Assembly (NCBI RefSeq): GCF_042693015.1
Contig: NZ_CP170544.1
Coordinates: forward strand, 5,022,001-5,086,000
From: Sphingomonas_E sp042693015
GTDB taxonomy: Bacteria > Pseudomonadota > Alphaproteobacteria > Sphingomonadales > Sphingomonadaceae
Length of the DNA: 64,000 bases
Reading direction: 5' to 3'
In this document: positions 25,480 to 33,429 of the stretch, piece by piece
How positions within the stretch are numbered: the stretch's first letter is position 1
Layout of the letters: every line of letters starts with the position of its first letter
The notes under the pieces: generated by a model
Database searches by the model: none
The model's input: the letters and a program-made list of their open reading frames with translations, nothing else
What the model was told of the DNA's origin: nothing
Made by a program: the position numbers and the translations under genes

Positions 25480-26268
25480 GTGGCGGCAGAAGGCGGCAAG
25501 ATCGATCCGATGCACCAGTTCCTGATCGAACCTTTGTTCGGTCGGACCTGGGAGATCGCGGGTTACAATATCGCGTTCACCAATTCCGCGCTGTTCATGG
25601 TCGTGACCCTGGCGCTGATCTGGGTGTTCATGCTCGGCGGCATGAAGCGGGAACTGATCCCCGGCCGCTGGCAGGCGGCTGTCGAAGGCTTCACCGGCTT
25701 CATCTCGAACATGATGCAGACGAATATCGGCCCGAAGGGCAAGGCGTTCACGCCTTACGTCTTCTCGCTGTTCATGTTCATCCTGGTCGCCAACCTCGTC
25801 GGCATGCTGCCGCTGGGGATCGTCCCCGGCCTCCATGCCTTCACCGTGACGAGCCATCTGACCGTCACCGGCGTGCTCGCGATCATCAGCTTCTCGATCG
25901 TGCTCGTGGTCGGCTTCGCGAAGCATGGCTTCCACTTCTTCTCGCTGTTCATTCCGCACGGCACCCCGGCCTACATGGTCCCGCTGATCTTCCTGATCGA
26001 GCTGTTCTCCTTCCTCATCCGCCCCTTCTCGCTCGGTCTGCGACTGTTCGTGGCGATGACGGCGGGGCACATCCTGATGAAGGTGCTCGCGGGCTTCGTG
26101 ATCAACGGGATGAACGCCGGCGCGGTGACGGTTGCGATCGTTTCGATCCCCAGCTTCGTCCTGATGGTCGGCATCACCCTGCTCGAACTGCTGGTGTGCG
26201 CCATCCAGGCTTATGTCTTTGCACTGCTCACGTCGCTCTATCTGAACGACGCGATCAACCTGCACTGA
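25480..26268 (+). CDS. atpB: F0F1 ATP synthase subunit a
   Basis: Subunit a forms the two half-channels for protons at the c-ring. The 262-residue protein has five to six membrane segments. The essential arginine lies in RPFSLGLRLFVAMTAGH (about residue 187), with the matching polar residues in the last helix ELLVCAIQAYVFALL. It uses a GTG start at 25480. Confidence 0.96.
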   Translation: MAAEGGKIDPMHQFLIEPLFGRTWEIAGYNIAFTNSALFMVVTLALIWVFMLGGMKRELIPGRWQAAVEGFTGFISNMMQTNIGPKGKAFTPYVFSLFMFILVANLVGMLPLGIVPGLHAFTVTSHLTVTGVLAIISFSIVLVVGFAKHGFHFFSLFIPHGTPAYMVPLIFLIELFSFLIRPFSLGLRLFVAMTAGHILMKVLAGFVINGMNAGAVTVAIVSIPSFVLMVGITLLELLVCAIQAYVFALLTSLYLNDAINLH

Positions 26269-26311
26269 GTTTTTCCGTAACCTTCACACGATTTCGATAA
26301 GGGAGTTTATC

Positions 26312-26539
26312 ATGGACGCAGAAGCCGCAAAGCTGATCGGTGCCGGTCTCGCCGCGATTGGCGTGGGTCTCGCCGCGCTCGGCGTGGGCAACGTGTTCGG
26401 CTCGTTCCTTGAGAGCGCGCTGCGCAACCCGGCCGCTGCCGACGGCCAGCAGGGCCGCCTGTTCATCGGCTTCGCCGCTGCCGAACTTCTCGGCCTGCTG
26501 GCGTTCGTCGTTGCGATGATCCTGCTGTTCGTCGCCTAA
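26312..26539 (+). CDS. atpE: F0F1 ATP synthase subunit c
   Basis: This 75-residue two-helix proteolipid forms the rotor ring. The polar loop is RNPAAADGQ (residues 38-46) and the proton-carrying carboxylate is Glu58 in FAAAELLG. The first helix has the GxGxG-type packing run. A good ribosome site, AAGGGAG, precedes the ATG. A hairpin plus T run follows the gene. Confidence 0.97.
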   Translation: MDAEAAKLIGAGLAAIGVGLAALGVGNVFGSFLESALRNPAAADGQQGRLFIGFAAAELLGLLAFVVAMILLFVA

Positions 26540-26546
26540 CGGGTCC

Positions 26547-26580
26547 GGGGCCGGCGCTCGCCGGTCCCACCAAATTTTTT
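26547..26580 (+). terminator. hairpin plus T-run between atpE and the b' gene
   Basis: A ten-base stem with one G-T wobble (GGGGCCGGCG paired with CGCCGGTCCC, 2-base loop) is followed six bases later by TTTTTT. In the middle of an operon this should act as a partial terminator or an RNA 3'-end stabiliser, giving more subunit c than b. Confidence 0.65.
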
Positions 26581-26594
26581 GAGCGGGATTTCCC

Positions 26595-27089
26595 ATGCCT
26601 CAGATCGCCCAGATCGTTGAGACCTATGCGTCACAGATCTTCTGGTTGCTCATCGTCTTCGGCCTGATCTATTTCGGGATCGGCAAGGCGATGCTGCCGA
26701 AGATCGAGGCGACTGTGGAATCCCGCGACCGCAAGATCGCGGACGATATCGCCGCTGCCCAGGCTGCTCATGCGCAGGCCGACGAGACCGAGGCGAATTA
26801 TCGCGCCAAGATCGATGTCGCCCGTGCCGCCGCCCAGAAGGCGACGCAGGAAGCCAAGGCCGCTTCGGCAGCCGACGCCGAAGTGCGCGTCAAGGCTGCG
26901 GATGCCGAGCTGGCTGCCAAGACGGCAGAGGCCGACGCCCGCATCGCGGCCTCGCAGAAGCAGGCGCTTGCCGGCATTGAGGATGTCGCGATCGAAGCGG
27001 CCCAGGAAATCGTCGCCAAGGTGTCGGGCGCGGCTATCAGCCGTGACGAGGCCGCCAGCGCGGTGAAGGCCGCTCTGGCCAATGGCTGA
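26595..27089 (+). CDS. atpF': F0F1 ATP synthase subunit b'
   Basis: This 164-residue stalk subunit has one N-terminal membrane helix (about residues 13-33, SQIFWLLIVFGLIYFGIG) and a long Ala/Glu/Lys-rich coiled coil. The split b/b' arrangement is typical of alphaproteobacteria and other photosynthetic lineages. It overlaps the next gene by eight bases. Confidence 0.93.
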   Translation: MPQIAQIVETYASQIFWLLIVFGLIYFGIGKAMLPKIEATVESRDRKIADDIAAAQAAHAQADETEANYRAKIDVARAAAQKATQEAKAASAADAEVRVKAADAELAAKTAEADARIAASQKQALAGIEDVAIEAAQEIVAKVSGAAISRDEAASAVKAALANG

Positions 27090-27720
27090 GGAGGCACAGA
27101 CCGTGGCGCAGCACGACGGTTCCGAACTGGTGGCGGACAATCTCCACCACGCCGCCGAGCTCGACGGCAACAGCACGGCGACGCTGGCCCATGAGGGCGC
27201 GGCTGCCGAGCACCATGTCGATCCGACCGCGCTTGGCCTGAACGCCACGGCGTGGGTGGCGCTGGCGATGATCGTCGTCATCGTCCTGATGATTTGGAAG
27301 AAGGTGCCCGCCATGATCGGCGGCGCGCTCGACAAGAAGATCGCGTCGATCCGCGTCCAGCTCGACGAAGCCTCGAAGCTCCGTGCGGAAGCCGAAGCGC
27401 TCAAGGCCGAATATGAGCGCAAGGCCGCTGCCGCTGCCGCCGAGGCGGACACGATGCTGGCCCATGCCCGCGAGGAAGCCGAGGGCATCGTCGCCAAGGC
27501 CAAGACCGATGCGGCTTCGCTGATCGAGCGTCGCGGCAAGATGGCCGAGGACAAGATCGCCGCTGCGGAGCGCACTGCGATCGCCGAGGTTCGCGCCAAG
27601 GCAGCGGCCGCGGCCGCTGCCGCTGCCTCCGGCCTGATCGCCAAGAGCCATGACGCCGCAGCCGACAAGGCGCTGGTCGACAAGACGATCGCCGGGATCG
27701 GATCGACACGGCTGAATTGA
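27082..27720 (+). CDS. atpF: F0F1 ATP synthase subunit b
   Basis: This is the second peripheral-stalk subunit, 212 residues. A long polar N-terminal extension (about 55 residues, rich in His and Ala) precedes the membrane helix ATAWVALAMIVVIVLMIWKK and a coiled coil. The F1 genes are not in this window, as is usual for alphaproteobacteria, where F0 and F1 are separate operons. Confidence 0.92.
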   Translation: MAEEAQTVAQHDGSELVADNLHHAAELDGNSTATLAHEGAAAEHHVDPTALGLNATAWVALAMIVVIVLMIWKKVPAMIGGALDKKIASIRVQLDEASKLRAEAEALKAEYERKAAAAAAEADTMLAHAREEAEGIVAKAKTDAASLIERRGKMAEDKIAAAERTAIAEVRAKAAAAAAAAASGLIAKSHDAAADKALVDKTIAGIGSTRLN

Positions 27721-27732
27721 GGTTTAATGTCA

Positions 27733-27769
27733 GGTTGAGGCTCGCTCGCGGGGTGGCGAGCTCTCAACC
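27733..27769 (+). terminator. hairpin at the end of the F0 operon
   Basis: A 13-base stem (GGTTGAGGCTCGC paired with GCGAGC-T-CTCAACC, one bulged T) lies 12 bases after the atpF stop. No strong T run follows, so it may be a weak terminator or 3'-end protector. Confidence 0.5.
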
Positions 27770-27804
27770 TCTCGGCAGAAATCCGATAGAGCCCCACATG
27801 ACGG

Positions 27805-28905
27805 GTGAGTTCTATTTCGGGGAATAACCAGCGTTTCCAGATATTTGACGGCATTCGCGGGCTGTGCGCGATTGTCGTCTTGCTGTTTCACAGCACTTTC
27901 CTGACCGGCGTGCCGGTCTTCGTTTCCGGCTTTCTCGCCGTCGACCTGTTTTTCCTGATGAGTGGCTTCGTGCTGGCCTGCGCTTATGATTCGCGGCTGG
28001 CCGCGGGCATGTCCGCGCCGGAATTCATGCGCCGTCGCTTCGCCCGTTTGCTGCCGATGTGGATCATCGGCCTCAGCGTCGGCTTTGCGATCAGCCTGTT
28101 GCTCGCCACCCGCGGCAGCGGAGGTGCCAGCGGCCCGCTGGTGAGTGCCTATCTGGCGGGACTGTTGTTCGTCCCGTTCCCGGTGCCGCATTCGCCCTAT
28201 CTGTTCGCCTTCAACCTGCCGGGCTGGTCGCTGGCATTCGAGCTGTTGGCGAATCTGATCTTCGCCTGCGTCGCAAGAAGGCTGGTCGGCAATTGGCTGA
28301 TCGCCTTGCTCATGGTCGCGACGGCGACGCTGGTCGCGGCGATGATCTGGTCGGGCGGCGGCGATCGCGGGGCGGAGTGGTCGCAGGCGGGCATTGCTCT
28401 GGCCCGCGTCACCTTCGGCTTCTTTCTCGGTGTATTCCTCTACCGCACCATGGCGGTGGCCACGCCGCGAAATGCTGGAGTGGCTGGTGTCGCAACGATT
28501 CTGCTGCTGACCGGCGCGGTTCTATTTTTCCGGCCCGTGCAATTCCCGGCGCTCTATGATGTCGGCCTGATCGTGCTTTTCTTCCCCGCGCTGATCATCG
28601 CCGCAAGCCGGCTGAAAGCTGCCGGCAAGGTGGCTGCCATGCTCGATCATCTCGGTGCGATCTCCTATCCGCTCTATGCCATTCATTTTCCCGCGCTGAT
28701 GATCGGCAAGGCGGCCTGGGGGCATCTTTTCGGTTGGGACCGGCCGCTGCCCATGGCGTTCGTCGCCGTTCTCCTCGCGGCGATCCTTGCCGTGTCCTGG
28801 GTGTTGGGTCGCTATATCGACCCTTATTTCTTTGGGCTGTTGGAACGGAAGACCCGCGGGCTGGCGAGGTTCCGGCCGTTTCAGCCGGTGGCGGTCGAGC
28901 GCTGA
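27805..28905 (+). CDS. acyltransferase 3 family membrane protein
   Basis: This 366-residue OafA/YrhL-type integral membrane acyltransferase has about ten membrane segments. The family's opening motif is FDGIRGLCAIVVLLFHS, with the active-site-region histidine, followed by VDLFFLMSGFVLA. Such enzymes add acetyl or other acyl groups to cell-surface glycans or exported lipids; the acceptor here is unknown. The GTG at 27805 is the only suitable start, because an ATG at 27798 runs into a stop. Confidence 0.85.
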   Translation: MSSISGNNQRFQIFDGIRGLCAIVVLLFHSTFLTGVPVFVSGFLAVDLFFLMSGFVLACAYDSRLAAGMSAPEFMRRRFARLLPMWIIGLSVGFAISLLLATRGSGGASGPLVSAYLAGLLFVPFPVPHSPYLFAFNLPGWSLAFELLANLIFACVARRLVGNWLIALLMVATATLVAAMIWSGGGDRGAEWSQAGIALARVTFGFFLGVFLYRTMAVATPRNAGVAGVATILLLTGAVLFFRPVQFPALYDVGLIVLFFPALIIAASRLKAAGKVAAMLDHLGAISYPLYAIHFPALMIGKAAWGHLFGWDRPLPMAFVAVLLAAILAVSWVLGRYIDPYFFGLLERKTRGLARFRPFQPVAVER

Positions 28906-28956
28906 GCGCCGCGCAGCGCAACCCTATCTTAGCCAAATCGCCCTATCTTCCGAACC

Positions 28957-29244
28957 ATGCGCTACGTGGCCTGGATCTGGTGCTGCCTGATGCTGGCAGG
29001 TGCTGCCCTTGTCGAGCAGGGGGGAACCCTTGGCTTCGCCGTGCCGCGCAATCTGCAACTCGGCATGATCTTTTCCGCAGGCTTGATCCTGCCGCCGCTC
29101 TGGCAGCGTGACGGGATGCTCGCCAATGCCGGCCTGCCGGGGATGAGCCGGGCGATGCTGGCGATCCTGCTGCCGATCTTCTGCGGCCTCGTCGGCACGC
29201 CCTTCGGCATCGATAGCTTCGTGGCGCCGCCCATCCTTGTCTGA
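28957..29244 (+). CDS. small hypothetical membrane protein
   Basis: This 95-residue protein is highly hydrophobic, with about three membrane segments (residues 4-20, 30-48 and 65-82). No family was recognised. It sits between the acyltransferase and uvrC, 51 and 39 bases from them. No strong ribosome site is visible. Confidence 0.5.
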   Translation: MRYVAWIWCCLMLAGAALVEQGGTLGFAVPRNLQLGMIFSAGLILPPLWQRDGMLANAGLPGMSRAMLAILLPIFCGLVGTPFGIDSFVAPPILV

Positions 29245-29283
29245 CGGCTGGCGCAGACCGGCGCCGCATCCTAAATCGGGCGG

Positions 29284-31209
29284 GTGACCGATACGCCCAC
29301 CACCGACCGCTTCAACGAAGAGAAATCCGTCTACACCGTGCGCGGATCGGACAAGCCCGATCTGGAAGCCGGGGTGGCGGCGATTCGCAATGTGCTGAAG
29401 ACGCTGCCGGTGCGACCGGGCGTCTATCGGATGCAGGATGCGCGCGGCGACGTGCTTTATGTCGGCAAGGCGCGGGCGCTGAAGAACCGCGTCACCAACT
29501 ACACCCAGGTCGCGCGACTGCCGAAGCGGCTGCAGCGGATGGTCGCGCAGACGCGGTCGATGACGATCGTGACGACCAATACCGAGGCGGAGGCGCTGCT
29601 GCTCGAAGCGCAGCTCATCAAGCGCTACCGCCCGCCCTACAACGTCCTGCTGCGCGACGACAAAAGCTTTCCCTTCATCCTGCTGCGCGAGGACCATGCC
29701 TTTCCGCGCGTGCAGAAGCATCGCGGGGCGCGGCGGGCGAAGGGGCAATATTATGGGCCGTTCGCCAGCGCCGGCTCCGTCACCCGCACGCTCAACGCGC
29801 TGCAGAAGCTGTTCCTGCTGCGGAGCTGCACCGATAGCTTCTTTTCCAATCGCGATCGGCCGTGCCTGCTCTACCAGATCAAGCGCTGCTCGGCGCCGTG
29901 CGTCGATCGCATCTCGAAAGACGATTATGCCGAGCTGGTCGATGACGCGAAGGCGTTCCTCGCCGGCAAGTCGACCGAGGTGCAGCAGAAGCTCGGCGTC
30001 GCAATGACCGCCGCGGCTGAGGCCATGGATTTCGAGCTGGCCGCGGTCTACCGCGACCGCCTGCGCGCGCTGACCTTCATCCAGTCCGCCCAGGCGATCA
30101 ATGCCGAGGGCGTGGGCGATGCCGACGTCTTCGCGCTCTGCGCCAAGCAGGGGCTGACCGGCATCCAGGCCTTCTTCATCCGCGGTGGGCAGAATTGGGG
30201 GCATCGCAGCTTCTTCCCCGCGCATACCGCGGAGGTGCCCGAGGGCGAGGTACTCGAAAGCTTCCTGATGCAATTCTACGAGGATGTGCCGCCCGCACGC
30301 CTCGTTCTGATCGATCGTCCGCTCGCCGACGATGCGGGTTTGATCGAGGAGGCGCTGTCCGAACGCGCCGGCCGCAAGGTGACGCTCAAGGTTCCGCAGC
30401 GCGGCGAACAGCGCAAGCTGATGGAGCAGGCGCGCCGCAATGCCGAGGAAGCCATCGACCGACGCCTGGCGGAATCGACGACGCAGGGCCGCATCTTCCA
30501 GGAGATCACCGAGCTGTTCGAACTGGGTGAGACGCCCAACCGCATCGAGGTCTATGACAACAGCCACATCATGGGCACCAACATGGTCGGTGCGATGATC
30601 GTTGCGGGGCCGGAGGGGTTCCGCAAGAGCCAGTATCGCAAGTTCAACATCAAGCGGCCCGAGACGACCGCGGGCGATGATTTCGCGATGATGCGCGAGG
30701 TGCTCGAACGCCGCTTCGCCCGGCTGGAGAAGGAAGATCCCGATCGCACCAGCGGCGAATGGCCGGATCTGTTGCTGATCGACGGCGGCAAGGGGCAGGT
30801 TTCCGCCGTCTGCCAGGTTTTGCAGGAATCGGGGGTCGAGGATGTGCCGGTGGTCGGCATCTCCAAGGGGCCGGATCGCAATGCCGGCCGCGAGCATTTC
30901 CATCTGCCCGATGGGCGCGAATCCATGCTGCCGCTCAATTCGCCGACTTTGTTCTACCTGCAACGCATCCGCGACGAGGCGCATCGCTTCGCGATCGGCG
31001 CGCACCGGGCCAAGCGCGCCAAGGCGTTCACCGCCAGCCCGCTCGACGAAGTGCCCGGTATCGGCCCGGCGCGAAAGAAGGCGCTGCTGATGCATTTCGG
31101 CACGGCCAAGGCGGTGCGAGGGGCGGCGCTGGAGGATCTGGAGCGGGCGCCCGGCGTATCCAAGGCGATGGCGCGGGCGATCTGGGATTTCTATCATCCG
31201 CAGGGGTGA
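29284..31209 (+). CDS. uvrC: excinuclease ABC subunit UvrC
   Basis: UvrC makes both incisions in nucleotide-excision repair. The 641-residue protein has the GIY-YIG nuclease (GVYRM and DVLYVGKARALKNRV, about residues 42-66), the UVR motif (about 220-255), the RNase H-like 5' nuclease domain with EVYDNSHIMGTNMVGAMIV and LLLIDGGKGQ, and C-terminal helix-hairpin-helix motifs (DEVPGIGPARKKALLMHFG). Start is GTG 29284. A double-hairpin repeat follows. Confidence 0.96.
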   Translation: MTDTPTTDRFNEEKSVYTVRGSDKPDLEAGVAAIRNVLKTLPVRPGVYRMQDARGDVLYVGKARALKNRVTNYTQVARLPKRLQRMVAQTRSMTIVTTNTEAEALLLEAQLIKRYRPPYNVLLRDDKSFPFILLREDHAFPRVQKHRGARRAKGQYYGPFASAGSVTRTLNALQKLFLLRSCTDSFFSNRDRPCLLYQIKRCSAPCVDRISKDDYAELVDDAKAFLAGKSTEVQQKLGVAMTAAAEAMDFELAAVYRDRLRALTFIQSAQAINAEGVGDADVFALCAKQGLTGIQAFFIRGGQNWGHRSFFPAHTAEVPEGEVLESFLMQFYEDVPPARLVLIDRPLADDAGLIEEALSERAGRKVTLKVPQRGEQRKLMEQARRNAEEAIDRRLAESTTQGRIFQEITELFELGETPNRIEVYDNSHIMGTNMVGAMIVAGPEGFRKSQYRKFNIKRPETTAGDDFAMMREVLERRFARLEKEDPDRTSGEWPDLLLIDGGKGQVSAVCQVLQESGVEDVPVVGISKGPDRNAGREHFHLPDGRESMLPLNSPTLFYLQRIRDEAHRFAIGAHRAKRAKAFTASPLDEVPGIGPARKKALLMHFGTAKAVRGAALEDLERAPGVSKAMARAIWDFYHPQG

Positions 31210-31226
31210 GCGGCGGTCAAAATCCC

Positions 31227-31294
31227 GTCATCCCAGCGGGAGCTGGGATCTGGTTGCTGTGGAGGAGGGCGATCCCAGCTTTCGCTGGGATGAC
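31227..31294. repeat. REP/BIME-like double hairpin 3
   Basis: Facing hairpins at 31227-31250 and 31271-31294 have stem ATCCCAGC/GCTGGGAT around short loops, flanked by GTC(A). It lies between uvrC and recO. Confidence 0.8.
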
Positions 31295-31315
31295 GTTTCC
31301 CTTTAGACCCCTCCC

Positions 31316-32047
31316 ATGCACATCACCGCCACCGCCATAGTCTGCGCCGTCCTTGCCCATGGCGAGCATGGCGCGGTGGTGCGGCTGATGACGCCCGACG
31401 ATGGCTTGCAGCCCGGCTATGTCCGAGGCGGACGATCGCGGCGGTTGCGGCCGGTGCTGCTGCCCGGCAACCTGGTCGCCGCTGACTATCGCGCGCGAAG
31501 CGAGGACCAGCTTGCGGCGCTGACGGTGGAACTGGCTCACAGCCGCGCCGGCCTCCATGCCGAGCCGCTGGCCGCCGCCGCGATCGACTGGGCCACCGCG
31601 CTCACCGCTTCCGCCTTGCCCGAAGGCCAGCCCTTTCCACAGCTCTACGCCGCGCTGGATGGCTTGCTGAACGCGATCGAGGCGGCGCCATCCGCACGGG
31701 GCTGGGGCGCGGCGCTGGCGCGTTACGAACTGCTGCTGCTCGGCGAGATGGGCTTCGGGCTGGACCTCACCGCCTGCGCCGTCACCGACGCGCGGGACGA
31801 CCTGATCTATGTCAGCCCGAAGAGTGGCCGCGCGGTGAGCCGCGTCGCGGGGGAGGATTATCGCGACAAATTGCTCCATTTGCCGGCCTTCCTGCTGACG
31901 GGCGGCGGCGCGACCGACTGGCCGGACATAGTGGAAGCGCTGCGCCTGACCGGCCACTTTCTCGCCCGCGATATCCTGACCGACCGTCGCGCCGCAGTGC
32001 TGGCGTCGCGCGAACGACTACTGGAACGGATAGGTCGGCTCGCTTGA
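31316..32047 (+). CDS. recO: DNA repair protein RecO
   Basis: This 243-residue RecF-pathway mediator loads RecA on gapped DNA. The N-terminal OB fold is visible (ITATAIVCAVLAHGEHGAVVRLMTPDDG, with RGGRSRRLRPVLLPGNLV), followed by a helical C-terminal domain. The zinc-finger cysteines seen in some RecO proteins are absent, as in many proteobacteria. Confidence 0.9.
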   Translation: MHITATAIVCAVLAHGEHGAVVRLMTPDDGLQPGYVRGGRSRRLRPVLLPGNLVAADYRARSEDQLAALTVELAHSRAGLHAEPLAAAAIDWATALTASALPEGQPFPQLYAALDGLLNAIEAAPSARGWGAALARYELLLLGEMGFGLDLTACAVTDARDDLIYVSPKSGRAVSRVAGEDYRDKLLHLPAFLLTGGGATDWPDIVEALRLTGHFLARDILTDRRAAVLASRERLLERIGRLA

Positions 32048-32059
32048 CGTTTACGTAAA
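32044..32059. promoter_or_regulatory. near-palindromic operator candidate upstream of the MDR oxidoreductase
   Basis: TTGACGT-TT-ACGTAAA is an inverted repeat with one mismatch that overlaps the recO stop, 48 bases before the oxidoreductase ATG. It resembles sites of LiuR-type MerR regulators or TetR acyl-CoA regulators. No such regulator is in the window. Confidence 0.4.
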
Positions 32060-32107
32060 GATGACGAGCGGCTATGCTCGGCCGCAAATCATATGAGGAG
32101 GATTGCC

Positions 32108-33097
32108 ATGGCCCGCGCCTGGACTTTGACGTCACGCCCCGTCGGCCTGCCCGCAGCGGACAATTTCGCGCTCGTCGAGATGTCGTCGGCACCACTCGCG
32201 GATGGCGAGGTGCGCGTGCGCAACGCCTGGCTTTCGGTCGATCCCTATATGCGCGGCCGGATGAACGACGTGAAAAGCTATGTCCCGCCCTTCGCGTTGG
32301 GCGAGCCGCTGACGGGTGGCGCGGTCGGCATTGTCGAGGAATCGCGGGCCGAGGGTTTTGCGCCGGGCGATCGCGTGCTCCACATGCTTGGCTGGCGCGA
32401 CGAGGCGGTGGGTTCGGCGAAGGAGTTCACCAAGCTGCCGGCGACGGGCGCGCCTGACCAGATGTTCCTGGGCATTCTCGGCATGCCGGGCGTGACGGCC
32501 TATTTCGGGCTGCTCGCGGTTGCCGAGGCCAAGGCAGGGGACACGGTGTTCGTGTCGGCGGCGGCCGGTGCGGTCGGATCGGCGGTGGTGCAGATCGCCA
32601 AGCTCAAGGGCATGACGGTGATCGGTTCGGCCGGCGGGGCGGAGAAATGCGCGCTGGTCCGCGATCTCGGCGCCGACGCCGTGATCGATTACAAGGCGGA
32701 AGGCCCGCTGATGAAAAAGCTGAAGGCCGCGGCGCCGGACGGTATCCATGTCTATTTCGATAATGTCGGCGGTGAGCATCTGGATGCCGCGCTGGCGATG
32801 GCGCGCGACAATGCCCGCTTTGCGATCTGCGGCATGATCGACAGCTACAACTCGCTCGAACCGCTGCAACTGCGTTACGCGATGCGCATGATCGCCGCGC
32901 GGGTGACGTTGAAGGGGTTCATCGTCACCGATCATTTCGACCGCCTGGGTGAATTCCATGCCGAGATGGGCGCCTGGGCGGCCGCCGGCAAGCTGAAGGC
33001 GCCGGAGACGGTGCATGACGGCCTGGAAGCGACGCCCGATGCTTTTCGCGCGCTCTTCACCGGCGGCAACACCGGCAAGATGCTGGTGCGCCTTTAA
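32108..33097 (+). CDS. NADP-dependent MDR oxidoreductase (2-alkenal/leukotriene B4 dehydrogenase type)
   Basis: This 329-residue zinc-independent medium-chain reductase would reduce the C=C bond of alpha,beta-unsaturated carbonyls. It has the family's opening RLWRLTSRPVG-like segment, YMRGRMNDVKSY near residue 50, and the cofactor loop VFVSAAAGAVGSAVVQIAK with AAAGAVG near residue 150. VYFDNVGGEHLDAAL follows. A strong AGGAGG (32096-32101) decides ATG 32108 over 32093. Confidence 0.88.
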   Translation: MARAWTLTSRPVGLPAADNFALVEMSSAPLADGEVRVRNAWLSVDPYMRGRMNDVKSYVPPFALGEPLTGGAVGIVEESRAEGFAPGDRVLHMLGWRDEAVGSAKEFTKLPATGAPDQMFLGILGMPGVTAYFGLLAVAEAKAGDTVFVSAAAGAVGSAVVQIAKLKGMTVIGSAGGAEKCALVRDLGADAVIDYKAEGPLMKKLKAAAPDGIHVYFDNVGGEHLDAALAMARDNARFAICGMIDSYNSLEPLQLRYAMRMIAARVTLKGFIVTDHFDRLGEFHAEMGAWAAAGKLKAPETVHDGLEATPDAFRALFTGGNTGKMLVRL

Positions 33098-33105
33098 GGC
33101 TTGCT

Positions 33106-33130
33106 CCTCCCCGAGCTTGTCTCGGGGAGG
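33106..33130. repeat. single hairpin, REP-like/terminator
   Basis: A perfect ten-base stem (CCTCCCCGAG with CTCGGGGAGG) encloses CTTGT. The loop resembles that of the double-hairpin family. It ends the oxidoreductase gene and may work as a terminator. Confidence 0.6.
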
Positions 33131-33225
33131 ATAGGTTGGACGCGGGCTCATCGCGCATTTGCGTCGGATGGCCGGATGGCAGGTGCTATTGGGAACCCAA
33201 CCCGATTCCAATCGGTTATTGGCCC

Positions 33226-33423
33226 ATGGACATGGCCAATCGACCGCATTTCAACCGCAATCTCCACCAATTCTTCCAGCAGGAGCTTTCCCGCCTCGAT
33301 ACGCTGGCAAAGCGTGTCGGCCAGGACGGGCGCATGGCGCAGCGAATGCGCCGTCTGCGCGCCCGTGCGGCCGAGGATTTCCTTGATCTGGTTTGTGCTT
33401 CTGCGCCGTCTACCTGTCGATAG
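33226..33423 (+). CDS. small basic hypothetical protein
   Basis: A possible 65-residue helical, basic protein (MDMANRPHFNRNLHQFFQQ) with no recognised family, convergent with the antiporter gene seven bases downstream. Its composition is plausible but support is limited to the frame itself; a longer frame from 33136 exists. Confidence 0.35.
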   Translation: MDMANRPHFNRNLHQFFQQELSRLDTLAKRVGQDGRMAQRMRRLRARAAEDFLDLVCASAPSTCR

Positions 33424-33429
33424 GCGGCT

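Noticed and set aside
28924..31197. 757-residue minus-strand frame over uvrC
   Set aside because: It is antisense to uvrC, which has complete motifs on the plus strand.
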